From NCBI GenBank assembly GCA_022824605.1, contig JAJDZO010000156.1, positions 1-9,642 on the forward strand: DNA of 9,642 nt, given 5' to 3'. The notes under the pieces were generated by a model. That model was not told where the DNA came from and ran no database searches. It worked only from the letters and a program-made list of their open reading frames with translations. This DNA comes from Acidimicrobiia bacterium. Its GTDB lineage: Bacteria > Actinomycetota > Acidimicrobiia > Acidimicrobiales > Aldehydirespiratoraceae. Below, piece by piece: positions 1 to 6,689 of the stretch. Made by a program: the position numbers and the translations under genes. Each line of letters starts with the position of its first letter. Position 1 is the first letter of the stretch.

Positions 1-102
1 AGCAGCAACCCCTCCGGGCCGCCGCGGAGAGCGTCGCCCCGACGCCTGACGAGGTTCCCGCAATTCCGTGGGGCTTCCACTCCCGTCTGCTGCGGGTCAG
101 TT
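1..102. other. window edge, no supported gene
   Basis: This is the sequence downstream of the hydratase gene. On the plus strand the frame from base 2 closes at the TGA at 47-49, and the frame from base 3 stays open but runs antisense into the hydratase. Neither can be judged because both are cut by the window edge. A short perfect inverted repeat (5-bp arms 31-35 and 41-45, 5-base loop) lies about 60 bases past the hydratase stop. It has no T tract on the minus-strand side, so I do not call it a terminator. Confidence 0.3.
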
Positions 103-906
103 TCAGGAAGCGGGCAATCGCGTCTCGACGGTGCCTACGCCTTCGATCTCGGCGTGCAGTTCGTCGCCGGGGCTCAGGGGGAGCATTCCGCAGAGTGAGC
201 CGGTCATGATGGTCTCGCCGGCCCGTAGCGGGGTGCCGTACTGGCACAGGGCGTCGGCCAGCCACAGCACTGAGTTCAAGGGGTTGCCTAGGCAGGCTGC
301 ACCGGAGCCGGTTGCGGCCTGCTCGCCGTTGATCGTGAGCTGCATCTCCACCCGGCGCAGATCCACGGTGGACAACGAGACAGGGCGGGTGCCGAGCACA
401 TAGAGGCCGGCGCTGGCGTTGTCGGCGATCATGTCGAAGCTGGTGATGTCCCAGCCCGAGATGCGGCTGTCGACTATCTCGAACGCGGGAAGCACGTAGG
501 CCGTAGCGCCGACCACGTCGGCCACAGTGTGTTGTCCCTTGTCCAGGTCGGACCCGAGCACCACCGCCACCTCCACCTCGACCCGCGGCTCTATCAACGC
601 CGCACCGCCGAGGTCGTCGCCGTCGGAGCGGCACCGATCGGCGAAGAGCACGCCCCAGATGGGCTCGTCTATGCCGAGTTGCGCCTGCACGACGGGGTTG
701 GTGAGGCCCACCTTGTGGCCGCTGACGCGCCTTGAGGCCCCAATCCAGTGATCAGTGTTGACCTGCTGCACGCAATACCCGGCCTCGGGGCTGGCCGAGA
801 CACCGGGCATGTCACGCACCGGGTCACAGGGCTGGCCCGCTTCTACCGCGGCCCTCAGCTGCTCAGCCGCAGCCTCCACGGCGCGGGACTCACGCGATTT
901 GGTCAT
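103..906 (-). CDS. 2-keto-4-pentenoate hydratase / fumarylacetoacetase-fold family enzyme
   Basis: This is a 267-residue protein, the usual length of MhpD/DmpE/XylJ-type hydratases. These enzymes add water to 2-hydroxypenta-2,4-dienoate to give 4-hydroxy-2-oxovalerate in the lower meta-cleavage pathway; relatives act as decarboxylases on similar oxo-acids. Visible family motifs are GHKVGLT at 63-69 with K65, DEPIWGVLF near 80-88, the acidic metal ligands E110 and E112 in PRVEVEVAVVLG, E143 in PAFEIVDSRI, DNASAG near 162-167, GAACLGNPL at 202-210 and GETIMTGSLCGM at 230-241. The start is the ATG at 906 rather than a longer upstream reading, because AAGGAG stands 8 bases before it. It is the last gene of the minus-strand series, 82 bases after the formate dehydrogenase Fe-S subunit. 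The fold family is secure. The exact reaction (hydratase, 4-oxalocrotonate decarboxylase or another FAH-like lyase) is not settled by sequence alone. Confidence 0.85.
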   Translation of the reverse strand: MTKSRESRAVEAAAEQLRAAVEAGQPCDPVRDMPGVSASPEAGYCVQQVNTDHWIGASRRVSGHKVGLTNPVVQAQLGIDEPIWGVLFADRCRSDGDDLGGAALIEPRVEVEVAVVLGSDLDKGQHTVADVVGATAYVLPAFEIVDSRISGWDITSFDMIADNASAGLYVLGTRPVSLSTVDLRRVEMQLTINGEQAATGSGAACLGNPLNSVLWLADALCQYGTPLRAGETIMTGSLCGMLPLSPGDELHAEIEGVGTVETRLPAS

Positions 907-914
907 GGTTGGTG

Positions 915-920
915 CTCCTT
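915..920 (-). promoter_or_regulatory. ribosome binding site of the hydratase gene
   Basis: AAGGAG on the minus strand lies 8 bases before the ATG at 906. It decides the start against the longer open frame that begins at 942. Confidence 0.8.
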
Positions 921-988
921 GGTGTCGAGACGGGCGCGACAACGCCGCTCAGAAGGGCGAGACAGCATCGAGTAAGGGTCTGGCCGCT

Positions 989-1852
989 TCACTCGCCGTG
1001 GACGTACTGCCATCCGAAGCGGCCTTTGATACAGAGATGGCCGCTGGTCACCGAATGGTCCGCCGGTGAGGTGACCTTCACGATGCGCTCGTCCTGCACA
1101 TGCAGCTCGAGGTTGCAGCCCACGCCGCAGTATGAGCACACCGTGCGGGTGACGCTCTGGTCCTCGGGACGCCACTCGTCGGCTTGGCGCAGGTCGTACT
1201 CGGACTTGAACTGGAGGGCCCCGGTGGGGCACACGCCCACGCAGTTGCCGCAGTACACGCACGCCGAGTCGGGCAGGGTCACATCGAACTCGGTGGAGAT
1301 CCGGGCATCGAAGCCCCGTCCGGCCACCGCGATGGCGAAGGTGTGCTGGGCGTCATCACCGCAGGCCTCCACGCACTTGTAGCACAGCACGCACTTGGAG
1401 TAGTCGCGGATGTAGAGCTCGTCCTGCACCTTGACGGGCTCTTCGACCCGTTCAACCGGATGGTCCTCGTCGGCGTAACGGTCGGGATCGGCCCCGTAGG
1501 CCTCCATCCAGCGCTGCAGGTCCTCGGCCTGGCTCAGGTCGACCCCCGAGCCCAGAAACTCGAGCACCATGCGGCGGCTGTGACGCACCCGCGCCGTGTC
1601 GGTCTGCACGACCATCCCGTCGTCAGCCGGGCGTGAGCACGACGGCACCAGCGCCCGAGACCCTTCCAATTCCACCACGCACACCCGGCACACGTTGACC
1701 GGGGTGAGGTTCTCGGCCCAGCACAACGTCGGCGTATCGATGCCGGCCTCGACGCAGGCTGCGTGGATGGTGGAGCCTTCGGCGACCTCGACGGGCCGGC
1801 CATCGATGGTGAGCGTGACCGCGGTCTCAGTAATGGTGCCGGCAGCGGTCAT
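989..1852 (-). CDS. formate dehydrogenase iron-sulfur subunit (detached N-terminal part of the alpha chain)
   Basis: This 287-residue protein carries Fe-S domains in the order found at the N-terminus of NuoG/FdhF-type alpha chains. There is a plant-type 2Fe-2S domain (about 10-85; C44, C55, C58, C72), then two 4Fe-4S motifs (C154, C157, C160, C164 and C198, C201, C204, C208). Last comes the Mo4Fe4S domain (C239, C242, C246 and C274, with K276 in CIKG, the lysine known to lie between cluster and cofactor in FdhF). The protein ends at WQYVHGE, where a normal alpha chain would continue into the molybdopterin fold; that continuation is encoded separately at 5632-3704. Together the two make about 929 residues, close to a complete alpha chain. 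There is no cysteine between C72 and C154, so the His-Cys3 cluster motif is missing. The ATG at 1852 is chosen because the 2Fe-2S fold begins right after it. A GTG at 1924 would add 24 unconvincing residues and has no ribosome site; the Shine-Dalgarno at 1852 is also weak. Confidence 0.88.
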   Translation of the reverse strand: MTAAGTITETAVTLTIDGRPVEVAEGSTIHAACVEAGIDTPTLCWAENLTPVNVCRVCVVELEGSRALVPSCSRPADDGMVVQTDTARVRHSRRMVLEFLGSGVDLSQAEDLQRWMEAYGADPDRYADEDHPVERVEEPVKVQDELYIRDYSKCVLCYKCVEACGDDAQHTFAIAVAGRGFDARISTEFDVTLPDSACVYCGNCVGVCPTGALQFKSEYDLRQADEWRPEDQSVTRTVCSYCGVGCNLELHVQDERIVKVTSPADHSVTSGHLCIKGRFGWQYVHGE

Positions 1853-1933
1853 GGAATTCCCGACGCTATCAAGGTCGCGTCCACAGACCGGTATCGACCG
1901 CGGACAGCGGCGGGCAGGCAACACGAGCGGGAG

Positions 1934-3700
1934 TCACGAAGATGGAGCCTCGCCGATCAGGCCGAGCGAGAGCGCCGAACGGACAGCCGACGCGGCGGTA
2001 TGACCCAGACCGCAGATGGAGGCGTCCACCATGACCTCGGCCATCTCGTCGATCAGCTCCCGGCGGACCGGCGACAGCGCCCCCCGCTTCTGCATCTGCA
2101 CCAGCGTCTCGTGCTGGCGGACCGCGCCCACCCGGCACGGCACGCACTGCCCGCAGGACTCGTCACGGAAGAACTCGGCGATGCGCACCACCACATCGGT
2201 CATGTCGACCGAAGTGTCGAAGGCCATGACCACGCCCGAGCCCAGCGTGGTGCCCGCGGTTCGGGTGTCCTCCAGGGTGAGCCGCAGATCCAGCGAGTCG
2301 GGGCCGACGAACGACCCGGCCGCTCCGCCCATCAGCACCGCCTGCAGCTCGCCGGTGCCGGCGACGCCGCCCGCCAACTCCAGCAGGTCCCCCAGCGTCG
2401 TGCCGAAGGGCACCTCATAGAGGCCGGGGCGTCCGACCTTGCCCGACAGGCATAGCAGCTTGGTGCCCGGCGAGCGCTCGGTGCCCCGGCTTCGGTAGGC
2501 ATCGGCGCCGTCGGTCACGATGTCGAGCACGTTGAGCAGGGTCTCGGGGTTGTTGATGGCCGTCGGCTCACCGAACAGGCCGTGGGTGGTCGGGAACGGC
2601 GGCTTGTTGCGAGGCTCGCCCCGGAACCCCTCCAGCGAGTTGAACAGGGCGGTCTCCTCGCCGCATATGTAGGCGCCCGCCCCCCGCCAGATGGCGATGT
2701 CGAAGTCGTGGCCGGTACCCGCTGCGTCCTCTCCGAGAAACCCCGCCGCCCGGGCTGCGTCGATCGCTCCCTGAAGACGGGCGGTAGCCAACGGGTACTC
2801 GCCGCGGATGTAGATCCAGCCGTTGGCCGCGCCGGTGGCCAGGCCTGCGATGGTCATGGCCTCGATCACCGCGAACGGATCTTGCTCCATCACGATGCGG
2901 TCCTTGAACGTGCCCGGCTCGGACTCGTCGCAGTTGGACACCACATGCTTGGGGCGTCCGGTCTCCGCGGCCACGGCACGCCACTTCACTCCAGTGGGGA
3001 ACGCGGCGCCGCCCCGGCCCGACAAGCCCGAGTCGGCCACCGCCTCCATCACGGCCTCCGCTCCCATCTGGCCGGCGCGGCGCAGCGCCTGATAGCCACC
3101 GTGAGCGAGGTAGGCCTCCAGCGACTCCGGGTCGGCCACGCCGATGCGGCGCAGCAGGCGCAGATCCGGATTGCCGGCCTGAGGCAGCACGAAGGGCTCG
3201 GCGTCGGCCGGCACATAGTCGGGCCGTCCCCCGCATCCCTGCACAAAAAGCGCGGGAGCCCGTTCGCACTGGCCCAGGCAGGGCCCGAAGTGCACATGAG
3301 CTCCCGAGGCCCTCACCGAGGCGGCCAGGTCGTCGTAGCCCGCGATCTGGCAGGCCGCGTCGACGCACACGTGGAAGGTGTCGCCTTCGTGGTCGGGCGG
3401 CTCGGTGCGGAACAGGTCGTAGAAGCTGGCCACACCGAACGCCTCGGCCGGGGGCACGTCGAGCACCTCGGCCACGTAGTTGACGCCGCCGGGGCTGATC
3501 CAGCCGACCGCGTTCTGCAGGGCGTGCAACGCGGGCAGCAGGAAGTGGCGACGCTCCCGGCGCCGGGACCGGCCCGATGTGTAAAGCCGCTCGGTCTCGG
3601 GCTGCACCACCGGGTCGACGCCCCGGGTCCGCAGCGCGGCATCGACCGCGGCCTCCTCAAGCTCAGTGGCGCGGTCCGCGCCGAGATAGATGTCGGTCAT
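1934..3700 (-). CDS. NAD-dependent formate dehydrogenase diaphorase subunit, NuoE-NuoF fusion
   Basis: This 588-residue protein takes electrons from the formate dehydrogenase Fe-S chain to FMN and on to NAD+. Residues about 45-175 form a NuoE/FdsG-type thioredoxin-like 2Fe-2S domain with ligands C112, C117, C141 and C145. Residues about 200-585 form a NuoF/FdsB domain: GLSGRGGAAFPTGVKW (225-240) and NCDESEPGTFKDR (256-268) for NADH/FMN binding, GAGAYICGEETAL (340-352), an SLBB-like segment near 425-465, and a C-terminal 4Fe-4S site with C516, C519, C522 and C563. The length equals NuoE plus NuoF, so this is a fusion, where many operons have two genes. The ATG at 3700 follows the catalytic gene's TAG with only three bases between. 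No strong ribosome site is seen, which suggests translational coupling. A hydrogenase or complex I subunit would look similar; the neighbouring catalytic subunit decides for formate dehydrogenase. Confidence 0.92.
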   Translation of the reverse strand: MTDIYLGADRATELEEAAVDAALRTRGVDPVVQPETERLYTSGRSRRRERRHFLLPALHALQNAVGWISPGGVNYVAEVLDVPPAEAFGVASFYDLFRTEPPDHEGDTFHVCVDAACQIAGYDDLAASVRASGAHVHFGPCLGQCERAPALFVQGCGGRPDYVPADAEPFVLPQAGNPDLRLLRRIGVADPESLEAYLAHGGYQALRRAGQMGAEAVMEAVADSGLSGRGGAAFPTGVKWRAVAAETGRPKHVVSNCDESEPGTFKDRIVMEQDPFAVIEAMTIAGLATGAANGWIYIRGEYPLATARLQGAIDAARAAGFLGEDAAGTGHDFDIAIWRGAGAYICGEETALFNSLEGFRGEPRNKPPFPTTHGLFGEPTAINNPETLLNVLDIVTDGADAYRSRGTERSPGTKLLCLSGKVGRPGLYEVPFGTTLGDLLELAGGVAGTGELQAVLMGGAAGSFVGPDSLDLRLTLEDTRTAGTTLGSGVVMAFDTSVDMTDVVVRIAEFFRDESCGQCVPCRVGAVRQHETLVQMQKRGALSPVRRELIDEMAEVMVDASICGLGHTAASAVRSALSLGLIGEAPSS

Positions 3701-3703
3701 CGG

Positions 3704-5632
3704 CTATACGGGAGCAGGTTCCGGGTCGAGTTTGGAGATGCGCACCGCGGCCGCCTTGAACTCGGAGGTCCCCGAACGGGGATCCCACTCGTCGTTGGTC
3801 AAGATGTTGGCGTCCACCAACTCCGGGAAGTGGAAGGTGGTGAACGTGAGCCCTGTCGGTATGTCGGGCTGCAGGCGGACGTCCATCTCCACCGAGCCCC
3901 GGGGCGAGCTGACCAGCACCCGCTCGCCGTCGGCCACACCGAGCTCAGCCGCGTCGGTCGGGTTGACGTCGATGGCGTCGCCGTAGCGGATCGGAGAGGC
4001 GTAGCCGCCGGACTGCACCCCGGTGTTGTAGGAGTCGAGCGCACGGCCGGTGGTGAGCCGCAGCGGGAACTCGTCGGAGAGCTGCTCTTTGGGCGGAGCG
4101 TGGTGGGTGACGCTGAACGGCGCCGGGTCGTGGCCTTCGAGGTCGTCGGCCCACAGCCAACCGTGCAGGAACTCCGAACCGGGATGATCCTCGCTTCCGC
4201 ACGGCCACTGGATGCCGCCGGTGGCCTCCAAGCGCTCCCACGACATGCCGGTGTGCATCGGCGACAGCGCCCTCATCTCGTCCCACAGCTCCTCGGGACT
4301 GGGATGGCCCCAGTCGCAGCCGAGGCGGCGGGCCAGATCGCCGATGATGTCGATGTCGTGACGGGCCTGCCCGGGCGGCGGCACCGCAGCCCGTACCCGC
4401 TGCACCCGCCGCTCGCTGGAGGTGACCGTCCCGTCGGATTCGGCCCAGGCCACCGAGGCGGGCAGCACCACGTCGGCCATCTCGGCGGTGCGGGTCATGA
4501 AGATGTCCTGCACCACCAGGATGTCGAGGCCGGACAGCAGCTTGCGGGCGTGCTCCACATCGGCTTCGGAGTCGGCCGGGTTCTCGCCGATCACGTAGCA
4601 GGCCCGCAGCTCGCCGGCCTCCATCGCTTCGAACATGAGGGTCAGATGCTTGCCGGGCACGCCGTTGAGCTCGGTGCCGTAGGCGGCCTCGAACTTGGCC
4701 CGCACCTCATCGTCGTCCACGTCCTGGAAGCCGGGGAACTTGTTGGGTATGGCGCCCATGTCGCCGCCACCCTGCACGTTGTTCTGGCCCCGCAGCGGGC
4801 ACAGTCCTGAGCCCCAGCGTCCCACATGGCCGGTGAGCAGGGCCAGGTTGCACAGCGACACCACGTTGTCGACCGCGTTGTGGTGCTCGGTGATGCCCAG
4901 GGTCCACAGGATCTGGGCATTGGGCGCGGTGGCGTAGGCGTGGGCCATCTCGCGGATGGCCTCGGCGGGCACGCCGGTCTGTTCGGCCGCCCAGTCGAGG
5001 GTGTACGACTCGACGTGGGCCGCGTAGGCGTCGAAGCCGCTGGTGGCATGGTCGATGAAGTCGCGGTCGTGCAGCCCGGCTGCGATGATCTCGCGTCCCA
5101 TGGCGTTGGCCAGTGCGATGTCGGTGCCCACCGACAGGCCGAGCCAGCGGTCGGCGAACTTGGCCGAGGACGTGCGGCGCGGGTCGATGGCGTACATCCG
5201 GGCCCCGTCGGCGACGGCTTTGAGGACATGGTGGAAGAAGATCGGATGGGCTTCACGGGCGTTGGAGCCCCACAGCAGGATGAGGTCGGCTGCCTCGACC
5301 TCGGCGTAGGACGAGGTTCCGCCTCCTGCTCCGAACACTGTCGCCAGACCGACGACGGAGGGAGCGTGTCAAGTTCGGTTGCAGGAGTCGATGTTGTTGG
5401 ACCCGACAGCCGTGCGGATGAACTTCTGCGCCGCATAGTTCATCTCGTTGGTGGCCTTCGAGCAGCTGAACATGCCGAAGGCATCGGGGCCTCCGCGGTC
5501 GAGCACCGCCTTGAAACCCTCCGCGGCCCGGTCGAGCGCCTCGTCCCAGGTGGCGGGCCTCAGGCTCCCGTTGTCGCGCACCATCGGTGTGGTGAGCCGC
5601 GGCAAGCGATTGTCGAGTGATCGTCGGCCCAT
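3704..5632 (-). CDS. fdhA: formate dehydrogenase catalytic subunit, selenocysteine-containing (TGA readthrough at residue 88)
   Basis: This is the bis-MGD molybdenum or tungsten subunit that oxidises formate to CO2. It is 642 residues long if the in-frame TGA at 5371-5369 is read as selenocysteine. The active-site context is SCNRT-U88-H89-APSVVGL, where formate dehydrogenases carry Sec or Cys followed by His. Other motifs are the SSY..VEAADLILLWGSN segment after the active site, IDPRRT near 149-154, and LRGQNNVQG with R281, matching the substrate-side arginine of FdhF. The molybdopterin dinucleotide-binding domain spans about 523-635 (LTTGRALDSYNTG). The Mo4Fe4S domain normally at the N-terminus is absent here and lies in the gene at 1852-989. 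The ATG at 5632 is chosen for its strong AAGGAGG 10 bases upstream. The stretch after the TGA has no real start: the frame's first apparent start, at 5338, is a GTG valine inside the conserved VVGLATVFGAGG run. The gene ends in TAG at 3704. Confidence 0.9.
5329..5371 (-). promoter_or_regulatory. bacterial SECIS element
   Basis: Just after the TGA the transcript can form a hairpin. The 6-bp stem GUCGUC (5356-5351) pairs with GGCGAC (5345-5340), with one U-G pair, and closes a 5-base loop GGUCU (5350-5346). An alternative or extended lower stem pairs CUCCG (5360-5356) with CGGAG (5333-5329). The loop begins 18 bases after the TGA. From memory, the E. coli fdhF SECIS has the same loop sequence at the same distance. 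Part of the match follows from the conserved Gly-Leu codons, but GGT is an uncommon glycine codon in this G/C-ending gene, which favours an RNA constraint. SelB would bind the loop. Confidence 0.82.
5369..5371 (-). other. selenocysteine codon (in-frame TGA)
   Basis: The TGA occupies the active-site position of the formate dehydrogenase family. The protein alignment continues without a break or frame change on both sides: NNIDSCNRT before it, HAPSVVGLATVFGAGGGTSS after it. A nonsense mutation at exactly this residue is much less likely than Sec. Confidence 0.92.
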
Positions 5633-5642
5633 AAGCTGAGTT

Positions 5643-5649
5643 CCTCCTT
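5643..5649 (-). promoter_or_regulatory. ribosome binding site of the formate dehydrogenase catalytic gene
   Basis: AAGGAGG on the minus strand, 10 bases before the ATG at 5632, is the strongest Shine-Dalgarno in the window. It fixes the start against the GTG at 5662, which lies upstream of the site itself. The 42-base gap to the preceding BKACE gene is consistent with one transcript. Confidence 0.8.
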
Positions 5650-5674
5650 GCGGTTGCTGCACGCAGCCCGGGCG

Positions 5675-6556
5675 TCAGCCCAGCGACAGAGTGTCACGCG
5701 CCTGGTCCGGAGACTGAATTGTGGCACCCATTGCCTCCACTAGCTGCCTCGCGCGGTGCACGAGATCCGCGTTCGATGCGAAAACGCCGCGGGCAAGGTA
5801 CAGATTGTCCTCCAAACCAACCCTGATGTGCCCGCCGAGCAGCACGGACTGGGCCGCCCACGGGATCTGATCGGCCGACAGAGCGAAGCTGGTGAACTCG
5901 GCGCCGGCGGGCAGCAGGCGGGTCAGCGCAGTCAGCAGCCCCACATCGGTGGGCGTGCCGTAGGGGATGCCGGTGCAGAGTTGCACCCACGGCGGATCGG
6001 CGATCAGGCCTTCGTCCACCAGCGTGTTGGCCAGCCACAGATGGCCGGTGTCGAAGATCTCCAGTTCGGGTTTGACGCCCAGTTCCCGTACCCGCTTGGC
6101 CATGTCGCGGACCATGTTCGGGGTGCTCACATACACCTGGTGGCCCTCGCCGAAGTTCAATGTGCCGCAGTCGATGCTGCACATGTCGGGCTTGAGGGCC
6201 TCGACATGGGCCAGGCGCTCAAGGCCGTTCACCAGGTCGGTGCCGTCGGCGCCGAACTCGAACGGGTCGGGATCACCGATCAGCAGGTCGCCGCCCATGC
6301 CGGCGGTGGTGTTGATGATCACGTCGGAGTTGGCGGACCGCACCTGTTCGAGCACCTGGCGGTACAGGTCCACCTCTCGGGCGCCCTTGCCGGTGGCGGG
6401 ATCACGCACGTGGATGTGGACGATGGCCGCGCCCGCGTCGGCGGCCTCCAGCGCGGCCGTCGCTATCTCCGTAGGGGTGATCGGCAGTTCGGGATGCTTG
6501 CCGGCGGTGTCGCCCGCACCGGTCACCGCGCAGGTGATGATCGGATTGCGGTTCAC
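5675..6556 (-). CDS. beta-keto acid cleavage enzyme, BKACE (DUF849) family
   Basis: This is a 293-residue TIM-barrel family protein. Characterised members (Kce type) condense a beta-keto acid with acetyl-CoA and cleave it to acetoacetate plus a new CoA ester, with a zinc ion. Visible hallmarks are IITCAVTGAG at the start, AAIVHIHVRDP with metal-binding H47 and H49, INTTAGMGG near 81-89, SIDCGTLNFG near 127-136, LEIFDTGHL near 165-173, CTGIPYGTP near 194-202, and HIRVGLEDN at 243-251, with R245, E249 and D250 at the places of the catalytic arginine, zinc glutamate and acid. The GTG at 6556 is chosen because the conserved N-terminus starts there; upstream codons to 6625 are unlike the family, and no strong ribosome site is present. 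It is the first gene of the minus-strand series. The substrate cannot be read from sequence, since the family is broad. Confidence 0.88.
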   Translation of the reverse strand: MNRNPIITCAVTGAGDTAGKHPELPITPTEIATAALEAADAGAAIVHIHVRDPATGKGAREVDLYRQVLEQVRSANSDVIINTTAGMGGDLLIGDPDPFEFGADGTDLVNGLERLAHVEALKPDMCSIDCGTLNFGEGHQVYVSTPNMVRDMAKRVRELGVKPELEIFDTGHLWLANTLVDEGLIADPPWVQLCTGIPYGTPTDVGLLTALTRLLPAGAEFTSFALSADQIPWAAQSVLLGGHIRVGLEDNLYLARGVFASNADLVHRARQLVEAMGATIQSPDQARDTLSLG

Positions 6557-6689
6557 TGCCCCAACCCTACCGCTGCCGTTGGGCGGGGACTGCCTCCGCG
6601 CACCAGCACCGTACGACACCAACACGGCTTGGATCTACGGTTGGGCAGGCGCGGCCGCCTGGGGCGTAGAGCGATACGGTGGCGGGGTC
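6557..6689. promoter_or_regulatory. divergent intergenic region between the BKACE-formate dehydrogenase operon and proS
   Basis: These 133 bases must hold the promoters for both directions. Actinobacterial-type -10 hexamers (TACGGT) occur on the plus strand at 6636-6641 and 6675-6680, and on the minus strand at 6613-6608. The plus copy at 6675 lies 9 bases before the proS ATG and would give a nearly leaderless mRNA. No convincing -35 boxes stand at the right spacing, so individual promoters are weak calls. Confidence 0.35.
6646..6661. repeat. 16-base inverted repeat in the divergent region, possible operator
   Basis: The arms CAGGCG and CGCCTG are separated by CGGC. It lies between the two divergent genes, upstream of the proS-proximal TACGGT box. 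In DNA this G/C-rich, a 6-bp palindrome can arise by chance, so a regulatory role is only a possibility. Confidence 0.25.

Noticed and set aside
31..45. Inverted repeat as terminator of the operon
   Set aside because: The arms are 5 bp, no T run follows on the minus strand, and the distance from the hydratase stop is about 60 bases; chance is likely at this GC content.
1853..1924. Longer N-terminus (GTG at 1924) for the Fe-S subunit
   Set aside because: The added 24 residues resemble no part of the 2Fe-2S fold and no ribosome site precedes the GTG, though the start at 1852 is itself only weakly marked.
2582..4810. 742-codon open frame on the plus strand
   Set aside because: It lies antisense to the NuoEF fusion and the formate dehydrogenase catalytic gene, both with strong family motifs. 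Its composition (rich in G, H, R, V and Q, no recognisable motif) is that of a shadow frame in high-GC DNA.
5369..5371. The TGA as a nonsense mutation, making the formate dehydrogenase a pseudogene
   Set aside because: It falls precisely on the catalytic Sec position, a SECIS-like hairpin follows, and the rest of both frames and the partner subunits are intact.
5967..6689. Upstream extension of the proS frame
   Set aside because: The frame is open only because it is antisense to the BKACE gene. The protein family starts at MRWSK (6690) and the total length of 569 residues is normal for ProRS.
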